DNA of 64,000 nt, from assembly GCA_950097015.1 (NCBI GenBank), contig CATNEN010000012.1, forward strand, positions 1,667,501 through 1,731,500, read 5' to 3'. Below, piece after piece: positions 47,525 to 60,000 of this stretch. The notes below the pieces were generated by a model. The model saw only the letters and a list, made by a program, of their open reading frames with translations, did not search any database and was not told the origin of the DNA. Positions within the stretch are counted from its first letter, which is position 1; every line of letters starts with the position of its first letter. The translations under genes and the position numbers were made by a program. This DNA comes from Macrostomum hystrix. Lineage: Eukaryota; Platyhelminthes; Macrostomidae.

Positions 47525-48294
47525 CAGGGGTAGAGCAGATGCGGCCCTCGAAGCTACCAAATCCGGCCTGTGTCTCATCTCTCCACCGTCTCATCACTCC
47601 ACTGTCTCATCTCTCCCGTGTCTCATCTCTCCCGTGTCCCATCTCTCCTGTGTCTCATCTCTCCGGTGTCCCATCTCTCCTGTGTCTCATCTCTCCCCTG
47701 TCTCATCTCTCCTCTGTCTCATCTCTCCACTGTCTCATCTCTCCCCTGTCTCATCTCTCCACTGTCTCATCTATCCCCTGTCTCATCTCTCCACTGTCTC
47801 ATCTCTCCACTGTCTCATCTCTCCACTGTCTCATCTCTCCACTGTCTCATCTCTCCACTGTCTCATCTCTCCCCTGTCTCATCTCTCCCGTGTCTCATCT
47901 ATCCCGTGTCTTATCTCTCCCGTGTCCCATCTCTCCTGTGTCTCATCTCTCCGGTGTCCCATCTCTCCTGTGACTCATCTCTCCCCTGTCTCATCTCTCC
48001 AACATCTCATCTCTCCCCTGTCTCATCTTTCCCGTCTCATCTCTCCCGTGTCTCATCTCTCCACTGTCTCATCTCTCCACTGTCTCATCTCTCCACTGTC
48101 TCATCTCTCCACTGTCTCATCTCTCCACTGTCTCATCTCTCCACTGTCTCATCTCTCCCGTCTCATCTCTCCCGTGTCTCATCTCTCCCTTGTCTCATCT
48201 CTCCCTTACCTCATATATCTACCGTCAATGCGGCCGGCTGTCGTCTCTTAGGTTCTCTCTTTGGTCCGCTCGCTAACAAGTTTGCCGACCCCTG
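47525..48294. mobile_element. hAT-like non-autonomous element with internal minisatellite
   Basis: The ends are CAGGGGT (47525-47531) and its complement ACCCCTG (48288-48294). Subterminal 'gcggccc' on the left and 'aagtttgccgacccctg' on the right are typical of hAT transposons. The flanking 8-mers are ggttagag and ggtaggag (6 of 8 match), compatible with a decayed hAT target duplication. The interior is almost wholly a 16-bp tandem array and there is no transposase frame. Confidence 0.6.
47573..48215 (+). repeat. 16-bp minisatellite inside the hAT-like element
   Basis: About 40 copies of 'ctcatctctccactgt' with variants 'cccctgt', 'cccgtgt', 'ccggtgt' and 'cctgtgt'. A run of variants near 47610-47700 is repeated near 47885-47990, showing an internal segmental duplication of about 275-300 bp. 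Confidence 0.95.
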
Positions 48295-50045
48295 GGTAGG
48301 AGCTTCCAACCGCTGGCCGAAAGGTCGCTGACCGACGTTGAGAGACGTTGATGGGCGCAGAATTTCTAAGAAAAGAAGAGAAGAGAGGAGAAGAGAAGAG
48401 CCAAGCTGAACTCTAATGCACGCTTAACTACGGTTTCTATGGTATATTTATTATTGTTAGCATGATATCTCTCGAAGATGGTCCCGTCTACGAGCTACGT
48501 GCCACGACATTTGACCTCGTTTCAGCCCTCTGCAGCCTATCAATACTGGTGCAGAAAAAGTGCAGAAAAAGTGCAGAAAAAACATTAATAGTGTATATCA
48601 CATTTTCAAATTGACTAGCCAACAGTGGGGCTCTGCCATAGACAGGAGCATTATTGCGCCGCGTTGATTCGACCAGCACTATTGCACTCAGACTCTTAAT
48701 TGTCTATGGTAAAATTTTCAATATTTTGAATCACTTGTTAGATAGACAAAAAGAAGAAAACACTGATTGAATACAATTAGACCATAGACAAAATTTCTCT
48801 CGAAAGTTAAACAACTTTTTCTTATTTGGAAACGGCTTATAAAATAGAAATTGCATTTGAAGAATGTTTCAATAAATTGTACACCGAATCACATGGCATG
48901 GCAACAGTTAGCGCAAGAAGTACACAAGGTCAGGCAAGCAATTTTTTATATCAACTTGATGGGACACGTGAGAGTTTTAATGTAAATAGGTTGGATAATG
49001 ATCTACATACAGTTCATGGTCAACATGGCATTAGCTTGAACAAACTCACAGTCACTGGTGCTGATGACAAATTTTCTAATTAATAAAGAAATCGATAGCC
49101 CAGGTGAACACACAAAAGTAAATGCTGCTTTATAACTAACTAAATTATACCCCTCATTTTTAAGCCATGCGAACTGCACAGTCGTTCAAGAGATCCCTGA
49201 AGCTATCTTTAGTTTACTGTGAGATTATATATTAGCGATTATATTATATTATATTATATTATATATTATATTATTATATTAGAGATTATATTAGAGATAT
49301 TAGAGATTATATGCTTGAATTAATGTTAAAAAATCGATTTTCGAAATGAACTGTACATTTTAAACTGTACATCATTGACTGTACCACCTCGACTGTAGAC
49401 TTTTGACTGGAATGACTGTACATTGTTTACTGTAAATTGTTGACTGTACATTGTTTGCTGTAGATTGTTTACTGTAAATTGTTGATTGTACATCGTTGAC
49501 AGTACATCGTTGACTGTACATTAATGACTGTACAATAGGTGACTTACATAAAATCCTATGTAGCCATAATACGATTCTCTATTCACAAATAGCAAAAAGT
49601 GTATTCCGTAGAGTTTAGCTAGTAATATTTTTTTGTTTTTTTATAAATCAAATAAAGTAATATTTTGAAGTAGAATTTAGTTTAAAAAAATCGGAGTTGA
49701 ACAATCATAGACTAGTAAAAATGTTCATTTATTTTTGCAGAACAGTAATCGTGATTGAAATTGGTCAAATATTGTAGAGAATGTTACTGAGCGCTGAGCA
49801 GTATCGGGTAGCCAGTAATTTAGACAAAGGCCCTGCCCGATGAGAACAAGAAAATAAGAGGAATATTAGAAAATAAACTTGCCAGAAAAACGTATCAGGC
49901 AATGTAAAAAGTATTTGAATTTGGTCATCATAAAATTGCTAACAATTTTTCATCAATTTTATTATAAAAATGCTACGCTGAAATCGTTCATAAAAAAGTT
50001 TTTTATCGCACAATTAGGCAGGCAGACAGGTGAAGACAGATTATA
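48295..50045. other. AT-rich intergenic region
   Basis: No gene recognised. An 85-codon plus-strand frame around 48826-49083 has no ATG at its start and no family resemblance; it may be a decayed element. TTATA repeats occupy about 49225-49315. A degenerate ~14-bp 'ctgtacattgttga' repeat occupies about 49370-49540. Confidence 0.4.
49370..49540 (+). repeat. ~14-bp degenerate 'ctgtacattgttga' repeat
   Basis: Roughly a dozen imperfect copies with frequent substitutions and indels. Confidence 0.8.
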
Positions 50046-50049
50046 GACT

Positions 50050-50345
50050 CATGCATACTCAAGCATAATCAAGCAGACTCAAGCATACTCAAGCATCCTC
50101 GAGCAGACCCAAGCAGACCCAAGCAGACTCAAGCAGACTCAAGCAGACCCAAGCAGACCCAAGCAGACTCAAGCAGACTCAAGCAGACTCAAGCAGACTC
50201 AAGCAGACCCAAGCAGACCCAAGCAGACTCAAGCAGACTCAAGCAGACCCAAGCAGACCCAAACAGACTCAAGCAGACGCAAGGAGACCCAAGCAGACTC
50301 AAGCAGACTCGAGCAGATGCAAGCAGACGCAAGCAGAATGAAGCG
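50050..50345 (+). repeat. 10-bp minisatellite downstream of the riboside kinase
   Basis: About 29 copies of 'aagcagactc'/'aagcagaccc', many alternating in pairs as a 40-bp pattern. It lies directly 3' of the kinase stop codon (minus strand), so it probably falls in its 3' UTR or just beyond. Confidence 0.95.
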
Positions 50346-50375
50346 GTATTTGAGTGCAAGCGCTGAACTCGGCAG

Positions 50376-52518
50376 TCAGCGCACTGACTGAGCAGCCAGT
50401 GGACACCAGGCCTCAACCAGGGCGCTGAACTGCTCGAACAGAGCATCTAGTGAATCGGTGCCATTCAGGAAAGCGATGTCGCTTCTGCCAGCCAGGGCGT
50501 CGCTGTTTTTGACGTACATCGGCCACGTGACTGCGATGTCGTAGCCGTCGGGCACCGGATCCTCTTCGTAAACGCGCTCGCTGAAAATTAAAAGCAATGA
50601 AACGTTTTTTCGTTCTTTACTACTCGTAGTAGAATAAGCAGTGCGCAATACTAACCAGTATTGCAGTACTAACCCAAACACTTCCCTACTAACCCAAACA
50701 CTTCCCTACTAACCCAAACACTTCCTACTAACTCAAACACTTCCCTACTAACCTAAACACTTCCCTACTAACCCAAACACTTCCTACTAACTCAAACACT
50801 TCCCTAATAACTCAAACACTTCCCTAATAACTTAAACACTTTCCTAATAACTCAAACACTTCCCTAATAACTCAAAAACTTCTCTAACGACTCAAACGTC
50901 TCTCTAACGACTCAAACGTCTCTCTAACGACTCAAACGTCTCTCTAACGACTCAAACGTCTCTCTAACGACTCAAACGTCTCTCTAACGACTCAAACGTC
51001 TCTCTAACGACTCAAACGTCTCTCTAACGACTCAAACGTCTCTCTAACGACTCAAACGTCTCTCTAACGACTCAAACGTCTCTCTAACGACTCAAACGTC
51101 TCTCTAACGACTCAAACGTCTCTCTAACGACTCAAACGTCTCTCTAACGACTCAAACGTCTCTCTAACGACTCAAACGTCTCTCTAACGACTCAAACGTC
51201 TTCCTAACGACTCAAGCACTAGGATCACACAGCCACCGCACCTTCGCCGTCTTAGGAACTCATACTGGTCGTCCAGTCGGATGAAGATCCGGCGATGACA
51301 GAGCTGGTCAACCGCTGCCGAGTTCAGCACCATGATGCCTTCAATCAGCAGCAGCTTGGTCTCTTCAAGCGCCCCGTCGGCTTCCAGCTGGGCCGCAGCT
51401 GCTCGGGCCGCCTCGCAGAGACTGTCCCAGTTCACGCTGGCCACGTCTGACAGGATTAAAAACTGATGTTCAGGTAGCTGAGTGCACAGTAGAAAGACCA
51501 CCCTATCCCCCCTCTGTATAAACATCTACGGCAAATCCATATTGGTTCAATAATGTGAGCCCATCCGACATAGGGACCCTTTGTTCTCAATTCGTACGAC
51601 AATGTCTACTGACTGAAGACTGCATGCGCAGAAGAGCATTCTTCAATTTTGGCTTCGGAAACGCAGCCGTCTTTGAGATGCCGATCGGGTGCTTTTGTTG
51701 AATGTTCCGACGGTCGCCGCCGATGCTTCAGACAGTGATGAAGGGGACCCTGGTGGCTGGGATGCTGAGAACAAAGATCCCTACGACTGATTGAGATAGT
51801 TTGTGGAGCCGTCATGGTTCCATTATGAAATTTTATGAGCAGAAAAATTATGCCTATATTGGTACTGACTCCCTGACGAGAATCATTGAATATCTTGACG
51901 ATGCCGATGTTTTGTGACTATGGAAGCTCTTTTATCGGATATTAGCCGAAACTGTTTGCCCGTTTTCTGGATGGCGATTCGTTTAATAGTTTGGGAGATG
52001 CAGAAGAAAAGTGAGGGTATCCCCATGGTCTACTTCGTACCGTTATTGCAACCGAGAAGCCCTAAAGTATGACGTCATCTCACTCACCCTCATAGTTGGC
52101 GTAATTGTCGAACTCGGGCAGTCGGATGTGCTTGTCACTGTCGTATAACTAAAAGCAGCACAAGTGATAATAGAATTACAAATTAAATGATAAAGCCAGA
52201 GATGCTACTCACATAGTAGTGATCGTCCATGCTGACTAGGCTGCATTTGTACTTTCCGGACGCCGTCAGCCGGCTGCACATCTGGGTCTTACCCGAGCAA
52301 GTGGCCCTGCGTGAGGATGGCAGGGGGTGATTAGATATTTCGTGAAATTTATCTACTGCAAGTAGCAAGCATAGTAATAAAATTTTGCGTATATACTTGA
52401 TTACTTCATCATCAGGTTATCTTGAGTTCGAATCCGTACAAAAGTATCGTGTTCAAGGTCAGAATCACGAAAGAGCTTTTCATACGTACCCGGACACGCC
52501 AATTATGTAGACGGGCAT
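50376..52518 (-). CDS. NMRK: Nicotinamide riboside kinase (five exons)
   Basis: Phosphorylates nicotinamide riboside to NMN in NAD+ salvage; cytosolic P-loop kinase of the uridine-kinase-like fold. Exons (minus): 52490-52518, 52213-52306, 52088-52148, 51242-51446, 50376-50580; phases agree and give 197 aa (human NMRK1 is 199). The Walker A loop GATCSGKT is at residues 10-17, split by intron 1 within its first Gly codon. SMDDHYY follows and matches the SQDDFF segment of NMRK1. LLLIEGIMVLN matches ILIIEGFLLFN. The lid region ends in RRRR and continues SERVYEEDP. TWPMYVKN matches the conserved WPMYLKY. It ends in a normal-length C-terminus. Intron 4 is a gradient of two related 20-bp repeats. 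NMRK1 versus NMRK2 cannot be decided. Confidence 0.93.
50667..51215 (+). repeat. 20-bp minisatellite grading between two unit types (kinase intron 4)
   Basis: From 50667 the unit is 'aacccaaacacttccctact'. It becomes 'aactcaaacacttccctaat' and, through single substitutions around 50870-50900, 'gactcaaacgtctctctaac'. The latter is then repeated about 16 times without change up to 51200, next to the 5' splice site of exon 4 (minus strand). Confidence 0.95.
51447..52087 (-). other. Kinase intron 3, no array
   Basis: One of few long introns in this window without a tandem array. A 69-codon minus-strand open frame inside it shows no recognisable domain. Confidence 0.5.
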
Positions 52519-52894
52519 TTTCACAGCACCTCGAAGAATCAGCTGCAAAATCAATGCGTTTTAGGCTGTATTACTTTGGTCATACCTAAGACAATATTTC
52601 ATTAAAATCTAAAAAGCTCACTAAATTAGAGCATATTATAAAATGTAACAAGTTTTATTATAATAATATCAAGAATACTCGCAGATAAATAAAAAAAGCT
52701 AACTAAGTCACAAAAGAAAAGCTGTAAGTTTTCATTTATGCAAAAATCTTAGTGAAGGATTGGGTCGAATTTTTTTGTTTATTTTAGCAAATATTGATAA
52801 AGGAAACAAAGCCTCATTGAGAAATGATTATGCCAGGATACCGGAGATGCAGAAACACGAGTTAAAAAAATTGTACCTAAGTTTTAAGAGTTTG

Positions 52895-53010
52895 CGAGTA
52901 CTAGAGTACGCGAGTACTAGAGTACGCGAGTACTAGAGTACGCGAGTACTAGAGTACGCGAGTACTAGAGTACGCGAGTACTAGAGTACGCGAGTACTAG
53001 AGTACGCGAG
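52895..53010 (+). repeat. 16-bp 'gagtactagagtacgc' repeat
   Basis: About seven near-identical copies, followed by degenerate copies to about 53110. Each unit contains the palindromic core 'tactagagta'. Confidence 0.93.
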
Positions 53011-53566
53011 AACAACAACATGCAAATATTTGAAGAGCACGCGAAAAAATAAAGTACGTGAGCATTATAGTGCGTGAGTACTAGAGTACACAAGTTCTAG
53101 AGTACATGAGCACCAGTCCGTGTAATTTTAGAGAGGCTTATCAGAGTATATCTAATCAGAGAGCAAAAGTACTTCACTGTCAATTAATTAAATTAAAATT
53201 AAAAATGTTAATTAAAAATTAATCATTTCTAGCTAAATCGTATAAAAAAGGCACCTGAAAAAATGGTGACAAAAGTGTAAAATGATTCGCTTTAAAATAC
53301 ATGCTTGTATTCGAAGATGGTGCGCAACATGGTGTAATTTAAAAAGTTAATATAAGAAACTATTTAAAAAATTTGGTAAAATGTGAATGCTAAAATCATC
53401 GGAAAGAAGTAGAGAAGTTGTAGAAAATAGGGAAAACGTGCAACTTTGCACATAAGTAGACAGTTGTCCATAGTCAATATTCTGAAGCTGAGTGCAGCAT
53501 TTTGTAACTGCCTTAAATAAATCAACTCCACTACGATTTTTATTCTATGGCTCTTAAATATTAAAT

Positions 53567-53925
53567 ATGCAATTTCCCTACCCTCCCGCTGCACCCACCA
53601 CCCCAATTTCTCCACCCTCCCGCTACACCCACCACCTCAATTTCTCTACCTTCCCGCTGCCCCCATCACCCCAATTTCTCCACCCTCCCGCTGCACCCAC
53701 CACCCCAATTTCTCTACCTTCCCGCTGCACCCACCACCCCAATTTCTCCACCCTCCCGCTGCACCCACCACCCCAATTTCTCTACCTTCCCGCTGCACCC
53801 ACCACCCCAATTTCTCCACCCTCCCGCTGCACCCACCACCCCAAATTCTCTACCTTCCCGCTGCACCCACCACCCCAATTTCTCCACCCTCCCGCTGCAC
53901 CCACCACCTCAATTTCTCTACCCTA
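53567..53925 (+). repeat. 34-bp minisatellite
   Basis: About 10 copies of a 34 bp unit with 'caccaccccaatttct' and 'accctcccgctgcac'; alternate units differ as 'ccaccctccc' or 'ctaccttccc', giving a partial 68-bp dimer pattern. Pro/Thr-rich open frames across it are artefacts. Confidence 0.95.
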
Positions 53926-54095
53926 ACGCTAATTATACGAGTACTTTAGATGTTCTCGATTTGACAATAAGCTTTGTCGCGAATTTAAGTGCGGTATGAA
54001 AGCACCGAATCAGAAGGGAAAAAACCAGAAATTAATCATAAAATGATTATTAAAACCTTTTCTTCAATCAGTAGACGGACAATTTTTGAGTCAGC

Positions 54096-57000
54096 TCAGT
54101 CAGAGACGCCGTAGCACATCCGAGTCCTGGTGCCGGGCTGGGCCCTGAGACCGCGGTAGATCATCCGGCAGCGATGCCCGGAGAGGCGCGGCTCCGCCTC
54201 GGTCGGGTCCCAGCTAGTCTGGCTGCTCCAGAGTCGCTCGGCCACAGCCGAAGCTCTCGGCCAGAGCTGGGTAACCGCGTTGCTGGCGTCCACGTATTCG
54301 CCCCAGAGGCAAGCCTCGCCGCCGATGACGCGGGACTTCTGCGCCGGAGTGCCGGGAAAGTCCAACGGCTCGCAGGCGTAGAAATCTGTCCAGTCGTTCA
54401 TCTTTATGTAGTCCAGGTACCAGCAGGAGGATAGCAGGGCCGGGTAGCCGCTGCTAGTCACCTGAACCAAAGGTGTGTGGGAAAGAGTATGGGATTGGGT
54501 GTGGGATGCTGTACGCGATGGGGTATGGGGTTGTGCGTAGGATTATGTATGGGATGGAGTGTGGGATGATGAATTGGATGAAGAGTGGGATTATGTATGG
54601 GATGAAGTGTGGGGTTATGAATGGGATGAAGTGTCGGATTATGAATGGGATGAAGTGTGGGATTATGTATGGGATGTAGTGTGGGATTATGTATGGGATG
54701 AAGTGTCGGATTATGAATGGGATGAAGTGTGGGATTATGGATGGTATGAAGTGTCGGATTATGGATGGGATGAAGTGTGGGATTATGTATGGTATGAAGT
54801 GTCGGATTATGAATGGGATGAAGTGTCGGATTATGAATGGGATAAAGTGTCGGATTATGGATGGGATGTAGTGTGGGATTATGAATGGGATGAAGTGTCG
54901 GATTATGTATGGGATGGAGTGTGGGATTATGTATGGGATGAAGTGTCGGATTATGGATGGGATGTAGTGTGGGATTATGGATGGGATGTAGTGTGGGATT
55001 ATGTATGGGATGAAGTGTCGGATTATGTATGGGATGAAGTGTGGGATTATGAATGGGATGAAGTGTCGGATTATGGATGGGATGGAGTGTGGGATTATGG
55101 ATGGGATGAAGTGTCGGATTATGGATGGGATGTAGTGTGGGATTATGTATGGGATGAAGTGTCGGATTATGTATGGGATGAAGTGTGGGATTATGAATGG
55201 GATGAAGTGTCGGATTATGGATGGGATGAAGCGTGGGATTATGTATGGGATGGAGTGTGGGATTATGGATGGGATGTAGTGTGGGATTATGTATGGGATG
55301 AAGTGTCGGATTATGTATGGGATGAAGTGTGGGATTATGTATGGGATGGAGTGTGGGATTATGTAGGGAATAGTGTGGGATGGAGTGTGGGATGGAGTGG
55401 GGGATTTCGCTGCATTTGTCATTCGACACGCGGGAACTAAATGATCACCTTGGCCATCTCTTCCTGCCAGCCGCCTTTCCACACGTGAACGATGGTGCCA
55501 CTGGGTAGCGTCACCTGATTATCCAGCAGCTCCTGCCAGACAACGGCGCTGCTCTTGCCGCCGGCAGTGGCGATGCCAATGAGGCGGTTAGCGTAGTACT
55601 CCTCCAGCAGGGAGTAGTTCTGACCGAAACCCTTCTGCTTCATGAAGCTGCTGACGCTCGGATTGGATTTCCAACAGTCGAAGGATACCTCGTCACCGCC
55701 CAGGTGTCGATAGGTGTCGGGGAACACGACTGACAGCTCGGATAGCAGCGAGGCCAGGAAGGGATAATTAGCCTCGTTGGTGGGATCAATCTGTGGGATT
55801 TGGCGAGAGCCACCAGATCATTAGCTGCAGATATCAGTCAAGCAATAAAGATTCTGATCATTCAGGCTACGGAAAATGAATATGGCTATACTGAATTGAT
55901 CCAGATGTACAGCCAGCGAAATCGCATGGTGCTTCCAATGGCTTTGTACGACTGTTCAGTCCGTGGACTCTGAATTGAGTCCGCCAATATCAACTAAGTT
56001 AATCAGGATCGTGATTAAAAGATTAATCCCCCGTGGACTAGGGATTCAGTCCGTGGATTAGGGATTCAGTCCGTGGATTAGGGATTCAGTCCGTGGACTA
56101 GGGGTTCAGTCCGTGGACTAGGGATTCAGTCCGTGGACTAGGGATTCAGTCCGTGGATGAGGGATTCAGTCCATGGACCAGGAATTCAGTCCATGGACTA
56201 GGGATTCAGTCCATGGATTAGGGATTCAGTCCATGGATTAGGGACTCAGTCCATGGACTAGGGATTAAGTCTGTGGACTAGGGATTCAGTCCATGGATTA
56301 GGGATTCAGTCCATGGACTAGGGATTCAGTCCGTGGACTAGGGATTCAGTCCGTGGACTAGGGATTCAGTCCGTGGACTAGGGATTCAGTCCGTGGACTA
56401 GGGATTCATTCCGTGGATTAGGGATTCAGTCCGTGGACTAGGGGTTCAGTCCATGGACTAGGAGTTTCAGTCTGTGGATTAGGGATTCAGTCCGTGGATT
56501 AGGGACTCAGTCCATGGACTAGGGATTAAGTCCGTGGACTATGGATTCAGTCCATGGATTAGGGATTCAGTCCATGGACTAGGGATTCAGTCTGTGGATT
56601 AGGGATTCAGTCCATGGACTAGGAGATTCAGTCCGTGGATTAGGGATTCAGTCCATGGACTAGGAGATTCAGTCTGTGGATTAGGGATTCAATCCGTGGA
56701 CTAGGAGATTCAGTCCGTGGACTGTGGATTCAGTCCGTGGACTGGGGATTCATTCCGCCATAATCACCTAAATTTATACTCCAGCTGATCCTTAGGGCTG
56801 AGAATCGAACTCCCGACCTCTCGGTTAGAATCCCGAAGCCCAAACCACTAGGCTGAAGTCATCAAGCCGTGCTGCTCACCGGTCCAAAACTGCCGTCAGG
56901 CTGGCCATCGCTGTAGCAGGGCGTGAGCAAGCCAGGTTGGCCAAGGCCCCATGACTGGGTGTGGCCGGGCGTGTCAAATTCGGGCACAACGCGAATGCCC

Positions 57001-60000
57001 CGCCGCCTGGCGTATTCGATAACATCGGCGACATTCTGCTGGCTGTAGACGTGGCGACCGCTGAAGGCACCCTGGGGGGTTGAAAGGGCAAGCAGCTGGT
57101 GGCCTGATATGAAATATGTATAAAACTGATATCAGATTAACGAGACTTACACAGACTAACATTGGATTAACGGAACAAAACTTAAATGAAACTGAGGTTA
57201 AAGTTAGAAAAACGGACTGATAGAGGATTACCGGAACTGAGAAACAAAAAATTTACTTGAAAATAGATCAACGAAACTCAGAAAGAAATTATCGAACTTA
57301 TGACAGATTAATTGAACCGAGAAACTTTTAATTTAACTGAAAATATATTAGTGGGACTGAGAAACTAAGTATTTCAGAATAGATTATTGGAAATATACTA
57401 ACGAAACTTAAAATAGATTAACGGAACTAAGAATAGAATAACGGAACTGGGAATGTATTAACGGAACTTAAAATAGATTAACGGAACTAAGAATAGAATA
57501 ACGGAACTTAAAATAGATTAACCGAACTAAGAATAGAATAACGGAACTGGGTATTTATTAACGAAACTTAAAATAGATTAACGGAACTAAGAATAGAATA
57601 ACGGAACTGGGAATGTATTAACGGAACTTAAACTAGATTAACGGAACTATGAGTTTTTTAACGGAACTAGGAGTTTTATTAACGGAACTGGGTGTTTATT
57701 AACGAAACTTAAAATACATTAACGGAACTAAGAATAGAATAACGGAACTCAAAATAGATTAACGGAACTAAGAATAGAATAACGGAACTGGGAATGTATT
57801 AACGGAACTTAAAATAGATTAACGGAACTAGGAGTTTTTTTAACGGAACTGGGTGTTTATTAACGAAACTGAAAATACATTAACGGAACTAAGAATAGAA
57901 TAACGGAACTGGGAATGAATTACCGGAACTTAAAATAGATTAACCGAACTAAGAATAGAATAACGGAACTGGGTATTTATTAACGAAACTTAAAATAGAT
58001 TAACGGAACTAAGAATAGAATAACGGAACTGGGAATGTATTAACGGAACTTAAACTAGATTAACGGAACTATGAGTTTTTTAACGGAACTAGGAGTTTTA
58101 TTAACGGAACTGGGTGTTTATTAACGAAACTTAAAATACATTAACGGAACTAAGAATAGAATAACGGAACTCAAAATAGATTAACGGAACTAAGAATAGA
58201 ATAACGGAACTGGGAATGTATTAACGGAACTTAAAATAGATTAACGGAACTAGGAGTTTTTTTAACGGAACTGGGTGTTTATTAACGAAACTGAAAATAC
58301 ATTAACGGAACTAAGAATAGAATAACGGAACTGGGAATGAATTACCGGAACTTAAAATAGATTAACGGAACTAAGAATAGAATAACGGAACTTAAAATAG
58401 ATTAACGGAACTAAGAATAGAATAACGGAACTGGGAATGTATTTACGGAACTTAAAATAGATTAACGGAACTAGGAGTTTTTTTAACGGAACTGGGTGTT
58501 TATTAACGAAACTGAAAATACATTAACGGAACTAAGAATAGAATAACGGAACTGGGAATGAATTACCGGAACTTAAAATAGATTAACGGAACTAAGAATA
58601 GAATAACGGAACTTAAAATAGATTAACGGAACTAAGAATAGAATAACGGAACTGGGAATGTATTTACGGAACTTAAAATAGATTAACGGAACTATGAGTT
58701 TTTTTAACGGAACTAGGAGTTTTTTTAACGGAACTGGGTGTTTATTAACGAAACTTAAAATAGATTAACGGAACTAAGAATAGAATAACGGAACTGGGAA
58801 TGAATTACCGGAACTTAAAATAGATTAACGGAACTAAGAATAGAATAACGGAACTGGGAATGTATTAACGGAACTTAAAATAGATTAACGGAACTAGGAG
58901 TTTTTTTACAGAACTGGGTGTTTATTAACGAAACTTAAAATAGATTAACGGAACTAAGAATAGAATAACGGAACTGGGAATGAATTACCGGAACTTAAAA
59001 TAGATTAACGGAACTAAGAATAGAATAACGGAACTGGGTATTTATTAACGAAACTTTAAATAGATTAACGGAACTAAGAATAGAATAACGGAACTGGAAT
59101 AACGGAACTGGGTATTTATAAACGAAACTTTAAATAGATTAACGGAACTAAGAATAGAATAACGGAACTGGGAATGTATTAACGGAACTTAAAATAGATT
59201 AACGGAACTAGGAGTTTTTTTAACGGAACTAGGAGTTTTATTAACGGAACTGGGTGTTTATTAACGAAACTTAAAATACATTAACGGAACTAAGAATAGA
59301 ATAACGGAACTTAAAATAGATTAACGGAACTAAGAATAGAATAACGGAACTGAGAAAAGATTAACTGATCTGAAAATAGATAAAGAATTACCTTGTCGCT
59401 GAGATCAGGAAAAGTATAGCTCTGATAAGGAAACGACTCGTCGTCGACAATGTGCCAGTGAAAGACATTCATCTTATTGTAGGCCATGCCATCCTGGGTT
59501 AATTGAAGCCAGGTAATTTGGTTAGCCTAATTAACAATCGCAAAAAATAGCTGATATTTCATAGCAGCCAGTCTAACCAGGTTCTTCAGGATGCTGCCAA
59601 CTGGTAGAAAGTGGCGCGATGAGTCCAGCAGGATGCCGCGGTGAGCAAACCTGGGCCGGTCCACCACCTGAGTCTCATTTAATCGCAATGTGCCGTCAGG
59701 ATATCGCGATATGAGCTGGCTGAAGGTCTCCAGGCCGTACAGGGCACCCCAGGGCTCCCAGGAGGTGATGTTGACCTGACTGCCGATGACGCTGATGTTG
59801 TCTGGGTACAGGGTGAGGAGCGATTTGCAGGTGCTAATCTGCACCGATGGATTGCTAATCTATACTCACCGATTGCTAATCTATACCGATGGATTGCTAA
59901 TCTATACCAATGGGTTGCTAATCTATCCTGATGTATTGCTAATCTATACCGATGGATTGCTAATCTATACCGATGGATTTCTAATCTATACCAATGGGTT

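Larger units (their letters stand above)
52519..54095. other. Intergenic between hexosaminidase and riboside kinase
   Basis: AT-rich sequence holding two short arrays (about 52895-53010 and 53567-53925). It presumably also contains the kinase promoter and the hexosaminidase 3' UTR. No further gene recognised. Confidence 0.4.

Noticed and set aside
47503-47525. tRNA A-box-like 'gcttagcggttagagca'.
   Set aside because: No B-box follows at tRNA spacing; chance similarity or a fragment.
48826-49083. 85-codon plus-strand open frame.
   Set aside because: No ATG at the beginning of the frame, AT-rich flanks, no recognisable domain; cannot be supported as a gene.
54454-55482. Open frames of about 290-340 codons on both strands with period-8 peptides.
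   Set aside because: The 24-bp array in hexosaminidase intron 5 is open on both strands; exons 5 and 6 splice across it.
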